Of a DNA stretch of 64,000 nt, positions 1-8,349 are shown in pieces. The notes below the pieces were generated by a model that was not told the origin of the DNA, did not search any database, and saw only the letters and a list, made by a program, of their open reading frames with translations. The stretch covers positions 186,001-250,000 of the forward strand of contig NZ_QZVR01000005.1 of assembly GCF_003660455.1 (NCBI RefSeq), in the 5' to 3' direction. Each line of letters opens with the position of its first letter. Within the stretch, counting starts at the first letter, position 1. Both the position numbers and the translations under genes were made by a program. The DNA is from Nocardioides ferulae. Its GTDB lineage: Bacteria > Actinomycetota > Actinomycetes > Propionibacteriales > Nocardioidaceae.

Positions 1-292
1 ACCCGGTGGCGACCAGCACGAACGACCAGGCCGTGCCGTCGCCGGTCAGCCGGCGCAGCAGCATCCCGCCGACCACGGCGCAGCCCCAGACGACCGAGCC
101 GGCCCGCAGCGACGCGGAGCCGCGCACGAGCAGGTGGCCGAGCGCCAGCCCGGCCAGGAACGGCCAGGCGGTGTCGAGCACCCCGCCCAGGGCGCCGCCC
201 TCGTCGTGCGAGCGGCGTCCCAGCGCCGCGAACAGGATCACGACGGCCGCGTCGATCGCGACGGTCAGGGCGGGGTGGACGGGTCGGCGCAC
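1..292 (-). CDS. DUF3054 family membrane protein (partial)
   Basis: The C-terminal end lies outside the window. The visible part, about 97 residues, starts VRRPVHPALTVAIDAAVVIL and has the run FAALGRRSHDEGG followed by three hydrophobic segments. This matches the small four-helix DUF3054 membrane proteins of actinobacteria, whose function is unknown. The GTG at 292 is the best start, but the frame stays open further upstream, so the start is uncertain. It is followed on the same strand by nothing visible and preceded by a phosphatase gene ending 49 bp upstream. Confidence 0.7.
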   Translation of the reverse strand, partial: MRRPVHPALTVAIDAAVVILFAALGRRSHDEGGALGGVLDTAWPFLAGLALGHLLVRGSASLRAGSVVWGCAVVGGMLLRRLTGDGTAWSFVLVATG

Positions 293-341
293 CCGACCAT
301 TCTCAGGGCCCCGCCACTCGCGTCCGAGCGCGGGTCGGCCC

Positions 342-1154
342 CTACCCGATGAGCTTCGCGCGGAGCGCGTCGAGCACCTCGTCGTCGAGGCCCAGCCCCT
401 CACGCAGGTACGCCGTGCGGTCGCCGTAGGCGAGCTCGACGGCGGCGTACGCCTCGGCCAGGAACGTCTCGTCGGCGACCAGCACCCGCTCGTAGACCTC
501 GACCTTCTCCGGTCCCAGGCCCTCGGCCACCATCGCGAGGTACTTCTTGCGGGTGCCGGCGGAGCGCTCGTTGGTGAGCAGGTAGTCGGCCAGGATCGTG
601 TCGTCGTCGACGCCGGCGAGGTGCAGCAGCAGTGATGCCGCCCAGCCGGTGCGGTCCTTGCCGGCGGTGCAGTGGAAGAGCTGGGCACCCTCCGCCTCGG
701 CCAGGTGGCGGAACAGCCCCGCGAACGCCGCCCGCGCCCCGGGGTCGGCCACGAACCCGCGGTAGACGCGCCGCATCACCTCGTCCGCGGCGTCGTCGTC
801 GGACAGCCCGGCCAGATCGTCCAGCGGGATGCCCGGCACCTCGTGGTGGTGCCAATGCGCGCCCGGCACGGCGACGTCCGGATGCGCCTCGACCTCGACC
901 GCACTGCGCAGGTCGAGCAGCCCGGTGATGCCGAGCCGGCCCAGCTCAGTGGCGTCGTGGTGGGTCAGCCGCAGCCCGTTGGAGCGGTAGAACACCCCGG
1001 TGCGCACCCGGCCGCCGCCGGCCGTCGGGTAGCCCGGGCCCGGCCCGGCGACGTCGCGGAAGTTGTCCGCCGAGGCGAGGCGGACCAGCTCCTCGGAGAA
1101 CTCGTGCTCCCGCTCCGCGTCGTCCAGGAGGTCGCTCGGCCCGTGCGTGCTCAC
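342..1154 (-). CDS. Tyrosine-protein phosphatase (Tyr_phosphatase3/PtpB-like)
   Basis: A 270-residue dual-specificity/tyrosine phosphatase of the MptpB/LipA type. The active-site P-loop HCTAGKDRTG is at residues 161-170, with nucleophile Cys162 and Arg168. The N-terminal block NFRDVAGPGP, then YRSNGL, and the block LGITGLLDLRS are family hallmarks. In this family the substrates are phosphotyrosine proteins or phosphoinositides. I chose the GTG at 1154 (VSTHGPSD); a TAGGCT box lies 8 nt upstream, so the transcript is probably leaderless or nearly so. There is no secretion signal. It diverges from the sulfoquinovosidase-like gene with 69 bp between them. Confidence 0.88.
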   Translation of the reverse strand: MSTHGPSDLLDDAEREHEFSEELVRLASADNFRDVAGPGPGYPTAGGGRVRTGVFYRSNGLRLTHHDATELGRLGITGLLDLRSAVEVEAHPDVAVPGAHWHHHEVPGIPLDDLAGLSDDDAADEVMRRVYRGFVADPGARAAFAGLFRHLAEAEGAQLFHCTAGKDRTGWAASLLLHLAGVDDDTILADYLLTNERSAGTRKKYLAMVAEGLGPEKVEVYERVLVADETFLAEAYAAVELAYGDRTAYLREGLGLDDEVLDALRAKLIG

Positions 1155-1211
1155 GACCCGGGAGCCTATGCGGACTCGCCCATCCCGACCGCGGCGTGGC
1201 TGATCTGCGCG

Positions 1212-1217
1212 TAGCGT
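1212..1217 (+). promoter_or_regulatory. Predicted -10 box (TAGCGT) of a leaderless promoter
   Basis: TAGCGT ends 6 nt before the ATG at 1224, the geometry expected when transcription starts at the start codon. The same spacing recurs at fourteen other genes here. Confidence 0.5.
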
Positions 1218-1223
1218 CAGCCC

Positions 1224-3497
1224 ATGCGCCGAGCCCACGTCCGCGCGGTCGTCCTGGCCGCCTCGCTGCCCATCGCCCTGGCCGGGGGCCTCGCCGCGGT
1301 GCAGAGCGCGCCCCTGGCGCCCGTCCTGCCGGCCGACCGTGTCGACACCGTCGAGCCGGGAGCGCTGACCGTCGCCACGGCGGCGGTCGGCACCTGGGAG
1401 GGCGAGGCCGTGGCGGTGTCGGTCACCGCGCAGGGCCTCAGCGTCGACGTCGACGGCCGCTCGGTCTGGACCTCCCAGCCCGCGAGCGCGTTCGTCACCG
1501 GTGGTCGCGGTGACGTCACCTGGCAGGAGCACCGCGGCTACTTCTGGCCGACCGTGCAGTACGCCGACCGGCTGGGCGAGCAGACCGTCGACCGGGTCGA
1601 GGTCGTCGACGGCGCGGTCGTGGTGACTGGAGCCCTCGCCGGCGCCGACGGCGCGGGCGACGAGGGGGCGACCTACACGCTGACGATCCAGGACCGGTCG
1701 CACGGCGGCGCCACGATCGACGTCGCGACCGCGGGCGCCACGCCCCTCGACTCGGTCGCGCTCGTCTCGGGGCGCTCCGCGGGCGCGGGCGTGCACGGCT
1801 TCGGCGAGCAGTTCGCCGACTTCGACCTCGACGGCCGGCTGCTGCCCATCGTGGTCCGCGAGCAGGGCGTGGGCCGCGGCGAGCAGCCGATCACCCAGCT
1901 CGCCGACCTCACCCAGAACGGTGCCGGCGGCACCGACCAGATGACGTACGCCGCGTGGTCGTCGTTCGTGACCGAGGACCTGCGCGGGCTGCGCCTCGCT
2001 GCCGACGACCCCGCCTCCCACGCGTTCGCGGTCGCCGACCTGCGTGACCCGGCCGCGGTCGGCCTCGAGGTCTGGGCGCCGTCCCTGTCGGCGGAGGTCG
2101 TCGCCGGCGACGACCCCACGGCGCTCGTGGCCGCCCAGCAGGCCGGCGACACCCGCGCCGGCATGGCGCGCTGGGCCACCCGCGGTGCGATCGTCGGGTT
2201 GCAGGGCGGCACCAAGGAGGTGCGCGCCGAGCTGCGCACGCTGCTCGACGCCGGCGCGCGCGTCTCGGCGGTGTGGCTGCAGGACTGGACCGGCCAGCGG
2301 GTCACCGAGTTCGGCAAGCGGCTGTGGTGGACCTGGCAGCTGGACCGGGAGCGCTACCCGCGCTGGCGCCGGCTGGTCGCCGACCTTGCGGAGCGGGGGA
2401 TCCGCACCACGACCTACGTCAACCCGATGCTGACCGACGCGGCGGCCAAGGACACCCCGGGCCTGCGCAACCTCTTCGCCGAGGCCCGCGACCGCGGCTA
2501 CCTGGTCCGCCGCCCCGACGGGACGCCGTACGAGCAGGACCAGGGGCAGTTCACCGCCACGTTGGTCGACCTGACCAACCCCGACGCGAGGTCGTGGTTC
2601 GCCGACGTCATCGCCACCGAGGTGCTGGCCGACGGGGTGAGCGGCTTCATGGCCGACTTCGCCGAGGGCCTGCCCGTCGACGCGGTGCTGCACGAGGGTG
2701 ACGCGGCGGTGCTGCACAACCGCTGGCCGGCGCTGTGGGCCGAGACGGTGCGGTTGGGCTGCGAGCGGGCCGGGCAGCCCGACTGCGTGACCTGGTTCCG
2801 AGCCGGGTCGCTCGGCCAGGCGGCCGACGCGCCGCTGTTCTGGGCCGGCGACCAGCTGGTCACCTGGTCGCGCGAGGACGGGCTGGCCTCCGCGCTGCTC
2901 GGCATGCTGTCGGCCGGGGTGTCCGGCTGGCCGCTGGTGCACTCCGACATCGGGGGCTACACCTCGGTCAACGCCTACGTCAAGGACTACGTCCGCACCC
3001 CCGAGCTGCTGCGCCGTTGGGCGGAGCTCGAGGCCTTCGGGGTCGTGATGCGCACGCACGAGGGCAACCGGCCCGACGAGAACCCGCAGGTCTTCTCGAC
3101 GAAGGGCACGGCGCGGGCGTTCGCCCGGATGACCAGGCTCTACGGCGCGCTGGCGCCGTACCGCCGAGCGGTCGTCCGGGAGGCGGTGGACACCGGCGTC
3201 CCCGCAATCCGGCCGACCTGGCTGGTGGCCCCGGGCACCGACGCCGCTGAGAGCGACACCCAGTTCTTCCTCGGCTCCTCGGTGCTGGTCGCGCCGGTGC
3301 TGGAGGAGGGCGCGCGGACGGTCACCGTCGACCTGCCGCCCGCGGACCGGTGGGTGAACCTGCTCACCGGCGAGCGGCACCGCGGCGACTCCCGGGTGAC
3401 CGTCCGGGCGCCGCTGGGCCGGCCGGCGGCGTTCGTCCGTGCCGACGACCCGTGGCAGCAGCGGCTGCGGAAGCGGGTCGAGGCGGCAGGCTTCTGA
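1224..3497 (+). CDS. Secreted GH31 glycosidase, predicted sulfoquinovosidase (YihQ-like)
   Basis: A 757-residue GH31 alpha-glycosidase with an N-terminal hydrophobic signal (residues 8-28). The catalytic nucleophile is Asp478 (GFMADF) and the acid/base Asp543 (WAGDQ). From memory of E. coli YihQ, the sulfonate-site residues Q262, Q288, R301, W304 and Y508 align with Q327, Q353, R366, W369 and Y579, with identical spacing inside each block (26, 13 and 3 residues; 36 from acid/base to Tyr). The probable reaction is release of sulfoquinovose from plant sulfolipid glycerides. Unlike YihQ it appears exported, which implies extracellular use of sulfolipid. A gluconate permease and kinase follow, but no sulfoglycolytic enzyme is visible. 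A GH31 with another acidic-sugar specificity is the alternative. Confidence 0.85.
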   Translation: MRRAHVRAVVLAASLPIALAGGLAAVQSAPLAPVLPADRVDTVEPGALTVATAAVGTWEGEAVAVSVTAQGLSVDVDGRSVWTSQPASAFVTGGRGDVTWQEHRGYFWPTVQYADRLGEQTVDRVEVVDGAVVVTGALAGADGAGDEGATYTLTIQDRSHGGATIDVATAGATPLDSVALVSGRSAGAGVHGFGEQFADFDLDGRLLPIVVREQGVGRGEQPITQLADLTQNGAGGTDQMTYAAWSSFVTEDLRGLRLAADDPASHAFAVADLRDPAAVGLEVWAPSLSAEVVAGDDPTALVAAQQAGDTRAGMARWATRGAIVGLQGGTKEVRAELRTLLDAGARVSAVWLQDWTGQRVTEFGKRLWWTWQLDRERYPRWRRLVADLAERGIRTTTYVNPMLTDAAAKDTPGLRNLFAEARDRGYLVRRPDGTPYEQDQGQFTATLVDLTNPDARSWFADVIATEVLADGVSGFMADFAEGLPVDAVLHEGDAAVLHNRWPALWAETVRLGCERAGQPDCVTWFRAGSLGQAADAPLFWAGDQLVTWSREDGLASALLGMLSAGVSGWPLVHSDIGGYTSVNAYVKDYVRTPELLRRWAELEAFGVVMRTHEGNRPDENPQVFSTKGTARAFARMTRLYGALAPYRRAVVREAVDTGVPAIRPTWLVAPGTDAAESDTQFFLGSSVLVAPVLEEGARTVTVDLPPADRWVNLLTGERHRGDSRVTVRAPLGRPAAFVRADDPWQQRLRKRVEAAGF

Positions 3498-3500
3498 GTC

Positions 3501-3529
3501 GCTGCTCCGAGTCGACGACCCGGAGCAGC
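3501..3529 (+). terminator. Hairpin after the GH31 gene
   Basis: Perfect 9-bp arms GCTGCTCCG and CGGAGCAGC are separated by 11 nt, starting 3 nt after the stop codon. No U-tract follows, as is usual in high-GC actinobacteria. Confidence 0.55.
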
Positions 3530-3658
3530 GCCTCGTCTCAGAGCACCGGAACGCAGCGGTCGTCCTCGTGCCGTGGGGCCGCACCGGTTGCGAGGTGAGC
3601 CACGTCACGTCAGGCTGGCCTCCGACCGGACGAGAAGCCAACCTGAGGACGGGTGCTC

Positions 3659-5041
3659 ATGGAGGCGATGGATCCGAAGTACGGCGCGACGGCGCTGCTG
3701 CTGATCGCCGCGGCCGCGGTGGCGCTGCTGCTGGTGCTGATCATCGTGGCGAAGCTGCACGCGTTCGTCTCGCTGGTCCTGGTCAGCGTGCTCACCGCGC
3801 TCGCGGTGGGCTTCCCGCTCGCCGACGTGCCCGACGTCCTCATGTTCGGGTTCGCCGACACGCTCGGCTCGGTGGCGCTCCTGGTCGCGTTCGGCGTGAT
3901 GCTCGGCCGCCTGCTCGAGGTCACCGGCGGGGCGCAGGTGCTGGCCGACACCCTGATCGGTCGGTTCGGCGAGAAGCGGGCCCCGCTGGCGCTGGGCGTC
4001 GCCGCGCTGCTGTTCGGCTTCCCGATCTTCTTCGACGCGGGCCTGGTCGTGTTCCTGCCGATCATCCTCACCGTGGCCCGGCGCTTCGGCGGCTCGCTGC
4101 TGCTCTACGCGCTGCCCGCGGCCGGCGCGTTCGCGGCGATGCACGCGATCGTGCCGCCGCACCCGGGGCCGGTCGCCTCGGCGTCCCTCCTCGGCGGCAG
4201 CATCGGCATCACCCTGCTGGTCGGCGTCCCGGTCGCGGTGCTCGCCTGGTACGTCGGCGTCTATCTCGTCTCCCGGTTCCTGGGGCGGCGGATCGAGGTG
4301 TCGCTGCCCGACCTGGTGCTCGGTGACGCGGAGGAGACCAACCGGCTCGGGGAGCGGCCGCCGTCGTTCCCGACGGTGCTCGGGCTGCTGCTCGTGCCGT
4401 TCGTGCTGATCTCCTTCGACACCGTGCTGACCACGCTCAGCGATGCCGACGTCGTCGACCCGGACGCGGGATGGGTCAACTTCCTGACCCTGCTCGGCTA
4501 CACGCCGGTCGCCCTGCTTATCACGGTGCTCGTGGCGATCCTGCTGCTGGGCCGCCCGAACGCGCCGATGGGCCAGGTCAGCGGCCTGCTGGACGACGCG
4601 CTCGGCCCGATCTGCGCGATCATCCTGATCACCGGGGCCGGCGGCATGTTCGGCGGGGTGCTGGAGCTCAGCGGCATCGGCGACGCGCTCAGCGACAGCC
4701 TCTCCGACCTGGGCATGTCGCTGGTCGTGCAGGCGTTCGTGATCGCCACCCTGCTGCGCGTCGCGCAGGGCTCGGCGACCGTCGCGCTCACCACCGCGTC
4801 CGGACTGCTCGCGCCGGCGGTCAAGGCCGCCGAGCTGGGCGACCTGAAGATCGCGCTGCTGGTGGTCGCCGTCGCCGCCGGCGCGACCGTGCTCTCGCAC
4901 GTCAACGACTCCGGCTTCTGGCTGGTCAGCCGGTTCTTCGGCATGGACGTGAAGACCACGCTGCTGACCTGGACGGTCATGGAGACCACGCTCGGGCTGT
5001 CGGCGTTCGCGATCGCCGCCGCGCTGTGGGTGGTGGTCTGA
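3659..5041 (+). CDS. gntP: GntP-family gluconate:H+ symporter
   Basis: A 460-residue polytopic membrane protein with about a dozen hydrophobic segments, typical GntP length. The segment GFPIFFDAGLVVFLPI and the conserved AAMHAIVPPHPGPVASA block, as well as SHVNDSGFWLV near the C terminus, are GntP signatures. It would import D-gluconate or a related sugar acid by proton symport. The ATG at 3659 is preferred because GAGG sits about 10 nt upstream; a GTG at 3653 is also possible. The stop overlaps the next start (TGATG), so it is translationally coupled to gluconokinase. Confidence 0.88.
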   Translation: MEAMDPKYGATALLLIAAAAVALLLVLIIVAKLHAFVSLVLVSVLTALAVGFPLADVPDVLMFGFADTLGSVALLVAFGVMLGRLLEVTGGAQVLADTLIGRFGEKRAPLALGVAALLFGFPIFFDAGLVVFLPIILTVARRFGGSLLLYALPAAGAFAAMHAIVPPHPGPVASASLLGGSIGITLLVGVPVAVLAWYVGVYLVSRFLGRRIEVSLPDLVLGDAEETNRLGERPPSFPTVLGLLLVPFVLISFDTVLTTLSDADVVDPDAGWVNFLTLLGYTPVALLITVLVAILLLGRPNAPMGQVSGLLDDALGPICAIILITGAGGMFGGVLELSGIGDALSDSLSDLGMSLVVQAFVIATLLRVAQGSATVALTTASGLLAPAVKAAELGDLKIALLVVAVAAGATVLSHVNDSGFWLVSRFFGMDVKTTLLTWTVMETTLGLSAFAIAAALWVVV

Positions 5042-5541
5042 TGACGGTGCTGGTGGTGATGGGGGTCTCCGGCTGCGGCAAGTCCACCGTCGGCGAGGGG
5101 CTGTCGGAGCGGCTGGGCTGGCCGTTCCTCGAGGGCGACTCGCTGCACCCGCCGGAGAACGTGGCGAAGATGGAGTCCGGGCAGCCGCTGACCGACGACG
5201 ACCGCTGGCCCTGGCTCGAGCGGATCGCCGACTGGATCGAGGAGCGGCACGACGCGGGTGAGGACGGCGTCGTCACCTGCTCGGCGCTCAAGCGCTCCTA
5301 CCGCAAGGTGCTCGACCGGCGCGGCGACGGCGTGGTCTTCGTGTTCCTGCACGGCGAGCGCGAGACGCTCGAGGCCCGGATGCGGGCCCGCACCGGCCAC
5401 TTCATGCCGGCCAGCATGCTGGCCAGCCAGCTCGAGACCCTCGAGCCACCGGGTGCCGACGAGCCGGCGATCCCGGTCGCGATCGAGCAGTCACCGGAAG
5501 AGATCGTGCAGCAGGTGGTCACCGCCCTGACGTCCCGGTGA
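5041..5541 (+). CDS. gntK: Gluconokinase
   Basis: 166 residues, the normal size of the thermoresistant gluconokinase family. The Walker A loop GVSGCGKS is at residues 8-15; EGDSLHPPENVAKMESGQPL and CSALKRSYR are family blocks for gluconate binding. It phosphorylates imported gluconate to 6-phosphogluconate for the pentose phosphate or Entner-Doudoroff route. It overlaps the permease gene by one base and is certainly in its operon. No GntR-type regulator gene is adjacent. Confidence 0.93.
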   Translation: MTVLVVMGVSGCGKSTVGEGLSERLGWPFLEGDSLHPPENVAKMESGQPLTDDDRWPWLERIADWIEERHDAGEDGVVTCSALKRSYRKVLDRRGDGVVFVFLHGERETLEARMRARTGHFMPASMLASQLETLEPPGADEPAIPVAIEQSPEEIVQQVVTALTSR

Positions 5542-5568
5542 CACCGACCGGCCCGACCGTGCCCGGCC

Positions 5569-5574
5569 TACGGT
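5569..5574 (+). promoter_or_regulatory. Predicted -10 box (TACGGT) of a leaderless promoter
   Basis: TACGGT ends 7 nt before the ATG at 5582, downstream of the gntK stop, suggesting the acetyltransferase has its own promoter. Confidence 0.5.
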
Positions 5575-5581
5575 GGGGGCC

Positions 5582-6145
5582 ATGACCGAGGAACGCACCA
5601 TGCGCGAGCGGATGCTCGCCGGCGAGCCCTACCTCGCCGACGACCCCGAGCTCTCCGCCGACTCCCAGCGGGCGCAACGGCTGACCCACCGGATCAACAG
5701 CTGCGACCCCACCGACGGCGAGACGCTGCGGGCGCTGTTCACCGAACTGCTGGGCGAGTACGCCGAGGGGGCCGAGATCCGTCCGCCGTTCCGGTGCGAC
5801 TACGGCTACCAGACCCGGTTCGGGCCGCGCTCGTTCGCGAACTTCGGGCTGACCGTGCTCGACGTGGCCACGGTGACGATCGGCGCCGACGTGCAGATCG
5901 CCACCCACGTGCAGCTGCTGACCGCCACCCACCCGCTGGAGCCGGGCCCCCGGCGCGACAAGTGGGAGGCGGCGGAGCCGATCGTGATCGGTGACAACGT
6001 GTGGCTCGGTGGCGGCGTCGTGGTCGGGCCGGGCGTCACGATCGGCGAGAACACCGTGGTCGGCGCCGGTGCGGTGGTCGTGCGCGACCTGCCCGCCGAC
6101 GTGGTCGCATTCGGCGTACCGGCCCGGGTGGTTCGAGAGCTCTGA
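5582..6145 (+). CDS. Maltose/galactoside O-acetyltransferase family protein
   Basis: 187 residues, matching the Maa/LacA/NodL family. An N-terminal helical domain (MRERMLAGEPYLADDPEL) is followed by left-handed beta-helix hexapeptide repeats (IGADVQIATHVQLLTATHPL and IGDNVWLGGGVVVGPGVTIG). The catalytic histidine is in TATHPL. It transfers an acetyl group from acetyl-CoA to a sugar hydroxyl. The physiological substrate cannot be read from the sequence. The ATG at 5582 is chosen because of the leaderless -10 box; a GTG nine bases upstream is the alternative. Confidence 0.88.
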   Translation: MTEERTMRERMLAGEPYLADDPELSADSQRAQRLTHRINSCDPTDGETLRALFTELLGEYAEGAEIRPPFRCDYGYQTRFGPRSFANFGLTVLDVATVTIGADVQIATHVQLLTATHPLEPGPRRDKWEAAEPIVIGDNVWLGGGVVVGPGVTIGENTVVGAGAVVVRDLPADVVAFGVPARVVREL

Positions 6146-6169
6146 GCCGACCAGCCGGCCCGGCGTGGT

Positions 6170-6739
6170 TCACAGCAGCGGCACGAACCGGTAGGCGCCG
6201 TGCTCGGTCACCTCGGGCTCGGCGCCGGCGCGGGCCCGCACGAGCAGCATCCGCCCCTGCACCGGGATCACCATCCGCCCCTCGGGGGTGAGCTGGTCCA
6301 CCAGCGGCTGCGGCAGCGAGCGCGCCTCCGCCGAGACGAGCACCCGGTCGTACGGCGCGTCGGCCGGCCAGCCGAGCACCTCCGGATCGGCCTGCTCGAT
6401 GCGCGCCCAGGGCAGCTCCAAGGCGCCGAGGTTGGTGCGGCCGATCGACACCAGATCGGGCACCAGCTCGACGCCGACCACCGACCCTTGGTCGCCGACG
6501 AGCTGCGCGAGCAGCGCGGTGCTCCAGCCGGAGCCGGACCCGACGTCGAGGACCCGTTGCCCGGGCCGCACGTCGAGCAGCCGGAGCATGTTCTCGACCG
6601 TGCGCGGCTGGGAGTTGGTCTGCCCCCAGCCGATCTGGATCGGCCCGTCGTACGCCGCCCGCCGGCGCGCGGCACGCGGCAGGAACCGGGACCGTGGGGT
6701 GGCTGCGAACGCGGCGGCCACCCGGTCGGTGGTGTCCAC
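6170..6739 (-). CDS. pcm: Protein-L-isoaspartate O-methyltransferase family
   Basis: About 189 residues. The SAM-binding motif I VLDVGSGSGW and the preceding IGWGQTNSQPRTVENML block, equivalent to the PCMT substrate loop (GqtiSqP), identify the family. It would methyl-esterify isoaspartyl residues in damaged proteins, starting their repair. I prefer the GTG at 6739 because TTGACT lies 6 nt upstream in leaderless geometry; a TTG at 6751 is also in frame. It converges with the acetyltransferase gene, 24 bp away. Confidence 0.85.
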   Translation of the reverse strand: MDTTDRVAAAFAATPRSRFLPRAARRRAAYDGPIQIGWGQTNSQPRTVENMLRLLDVRPGQRVLDVGSGSGWSTALLAQLVGDQGSVVGVELVPDLVSIGRTNLGALELPWARIEQADPEVLGWPADAPYDRVLVSAEARSLPQPLVDQLTPEGRMVIPVQGRMLLVRARAGAEPEVTEHGAYRFVPLL

Positions 6740-6928
6740 GGGGTCAGTCAAACACGACCACCGAGTCGGCTGGGAGGCTGCTGAACAACTGCTCGTCGCG
6801 AGCGTCGCGATGCGCGTGCGATGGCCAGGCGCCGGAGGGAAGGCAGGCTGGGCGCCTGTCGACCGACGGCAACGCAGCCAGTGTGCGTGCAGCGCGGCGC
6901 GCAGCAGAGCGTGATGTTCAGCAGGCTC

Positions 6929-7717
6929 CTATGCCTCGTCGAACGGGAACAGCGCCACCGGCTCCGACGTCGGCTCCTCCGACCCGCCGGCCGGCTCGAC
7001 GGTGATGCCGGCGGCCAGGGCGGTGGCGGGGTCACCCTCGAGCATCAGCGAGTGCTCCCCGGCCTCCATCAGCCCGGCGGGCACCATGCCGACCTCCTCG
7101 TGGTCGAGCCACAGCTCGTAGACCTTGCCCTCGGGTGGCGGGGGCATGTCCTCGGTGAGCAGCACGGCCTTGTTCATCGACTCCGAGCGCACCAGCGTCG
7201 CCTTCGCGCCGTCGGGGAAGGTCTGCTCGTAGCGCTCGGCGTCCTCGGCCTCGAGCACCTGCTGCATCGGCGAGGCCACGATCTCCTGGCCGGGCTCGTC
7301 GTCCCACGGCTGCCACACGGTGACCCCGCCACCCACCAGGGCGACGGCGGCAGCGGCGGCGACCAGTCCGGTCACCAGGCGCCGGGAACGGCGGCGGATC
7401 GGCACCACGGTGTCGGCCGGCTCCGGGGCGCGGCTGCCGGCCGGCACCTCGGGCGGCAGCGGCCGCACGGTCGCGATCTCAGCCAGCACCCGATCACGGA
7501 GGGCGGGCGGGGGCGAGATCGGGGCGATCTCCGGCAGCAGTGCCGAGGCCTCGCGCAGGCTGTCGACCTCCCAGCGGCAGGCCTCGCAGCCGGCCAGGTG
7601 GTGCTCGAACTCCGCGCGCTCGGCGTCGTCGAGGGCGTCGACGGCGTACGCGCCGGACAGGGCGTGGATGTCGCCACTGCTCGGGCCACCGTGGCGTCCA
7701 CCGGGCGTGGTGGTCAT
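6929..7717 (-). CDS. rskA: Anti-sigma-K factor RskA
   Basis: 262 residues. The cytoplasmic N-terminal anti-sigma domain has the ZAS-type motif HHLAGCEAC (His-x3-Cys-x2-Cys). One transmembrane helix follows (LVTGLVAAAAAVALVGGGV, about residue 115), then an extracytoplasmic RskA domain with the conserved YELWLDHEEVGMVPAGLM block. In Mycobacterium tuberculosis RskA holds SigK inactive at the membrane until it is proteolysed. Its ATG overlaps the sigK stop (ATGA), so the two are translationally coupled, as expected for a regulator and its antagonist. Confidence 0.92.
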   Translation of the reverse strand: MTTTPGGRHGGPSSGDIHALSGAYAVDALDDAERAEFEHHLAGCEACRWEVDSLREASALLPEIAPISPPPALRDRVLAEIATVRPLPPEVPAGSRAPEPADTVVPIRRRSRRLVTGLVAAAAAVALVGGGVTVWQPWDDEPGQEIVASPMQQVLEAEDAERYEQTFPDGAKATLVRSESMNKAVLLTEDMPPPPEGKVYELWLDHEEVGMVPAGLMEAGEHSLMLEGDPATALAAGITVEPAGGSEEPTSEPVALFPFDEA

Positions 7718-8346
7718 GCTCCGACTCCCATCGTGTCGCGCAGCCGGATGAGTCCGTCTCGGATGCGGGTCTTGGCGGTGCCGACCGGCAGTTCCAGCAT
7801 GGTCGCCACCTCCGTGTGTGTGTAACCCCCGAAGTAGGCCAGCTCCAGCGCCTCGCGCTGGACCGGCGTCAGGCTCCCGAGCGCGGTGCGGACGCGGTGG
7901 GCCTCGAGCGAGGCGTGCGCGGCCTCCGCAGTCGCGTCGTGTGGCACCGGCTCGCTCTCGCGGTGGTACGTCGCGTCGCGGCGCGTCGCCGCCTCCGCCG
8001 ACCGCACCCGGTCGACGGCCTTGCGATGCACGATCGTCATCATCCACGCCAGCGGGCTGCCCCGCTGCGGGTCGAACCGGCTCGCGGTCCGCCAGATCTC
8101 GAGGAACGCCTCCTGGGCGACCTCCTCGGCCTGAGCGGGGTCGCGCACGACTCGCGTCGCGAGCCCGAGGGCCCGCGCCGCGGTCGCGTCGTACAGCTGG
8201 GCGAAGGCCGCCTGGTCACCGCGCGCCGCGCGGCGGAGCAGGTCGGTGAGGTCGGGCGCCGCCGGCGACCCCGGGGAGGGGTCGCCGGCGGGCACGGGCC
8301 GGAGATGTTCCACGTCGTGATCCTTGCGCAGCCGGGGATTCGCCAA
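7714..8346 (-). CDS. sigK: ECF RNA polymerase sigma factor SigK
   Basis: 210 residues. Region 2 (DQAAFAQLYDATAARALGLA ... EEVAQEAFLEIWRTA) and region 4 (LTPVQREALELAYFGGYTHT, then LPVGTAKTRIRDGLIRLRD) are intact. Domain order and the overlapping rskA gene match the SigK lineage. It starts 3 nt after the stop of the fasciclin lipoprotein gene, so the three genes form one operon with the probable target first. In mycobacteria SigK drives mpt70/mpt83, themselves fasciclin proteins, so the target-sigma-antisigma arrangement is conserved here in compact form. Confidence 0.93.
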   Translation of the reverse strand: MANPRLRKDHDVEHLRPVPAGDPSPGSPAAPDLTDLLRRAARGDQAAFAQLYDATAARALGLATRVVRDPAQAEEVAQEAFLEIWRTASRFDPQRGSPLAWMMTIVHRKAVDRVRSAEAATRRDATYHRESEPVPHDATAEAAHASLEAHRVRTALGSLTPVQREALELAYFGGYTHTEVATMLELPVGTAKTRIRDGLIRLRDTMGVGA

Positions 8347-8349
8347 ACG

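Noticed and set aside
342..3641. Minus-strand open frame of 1099 codons
   Set aside because: Only its last part (342-1154) is a real phosphatase. The rest is the antisense of the GH31 gene with low-complexity Arg/Gly/Val composition.
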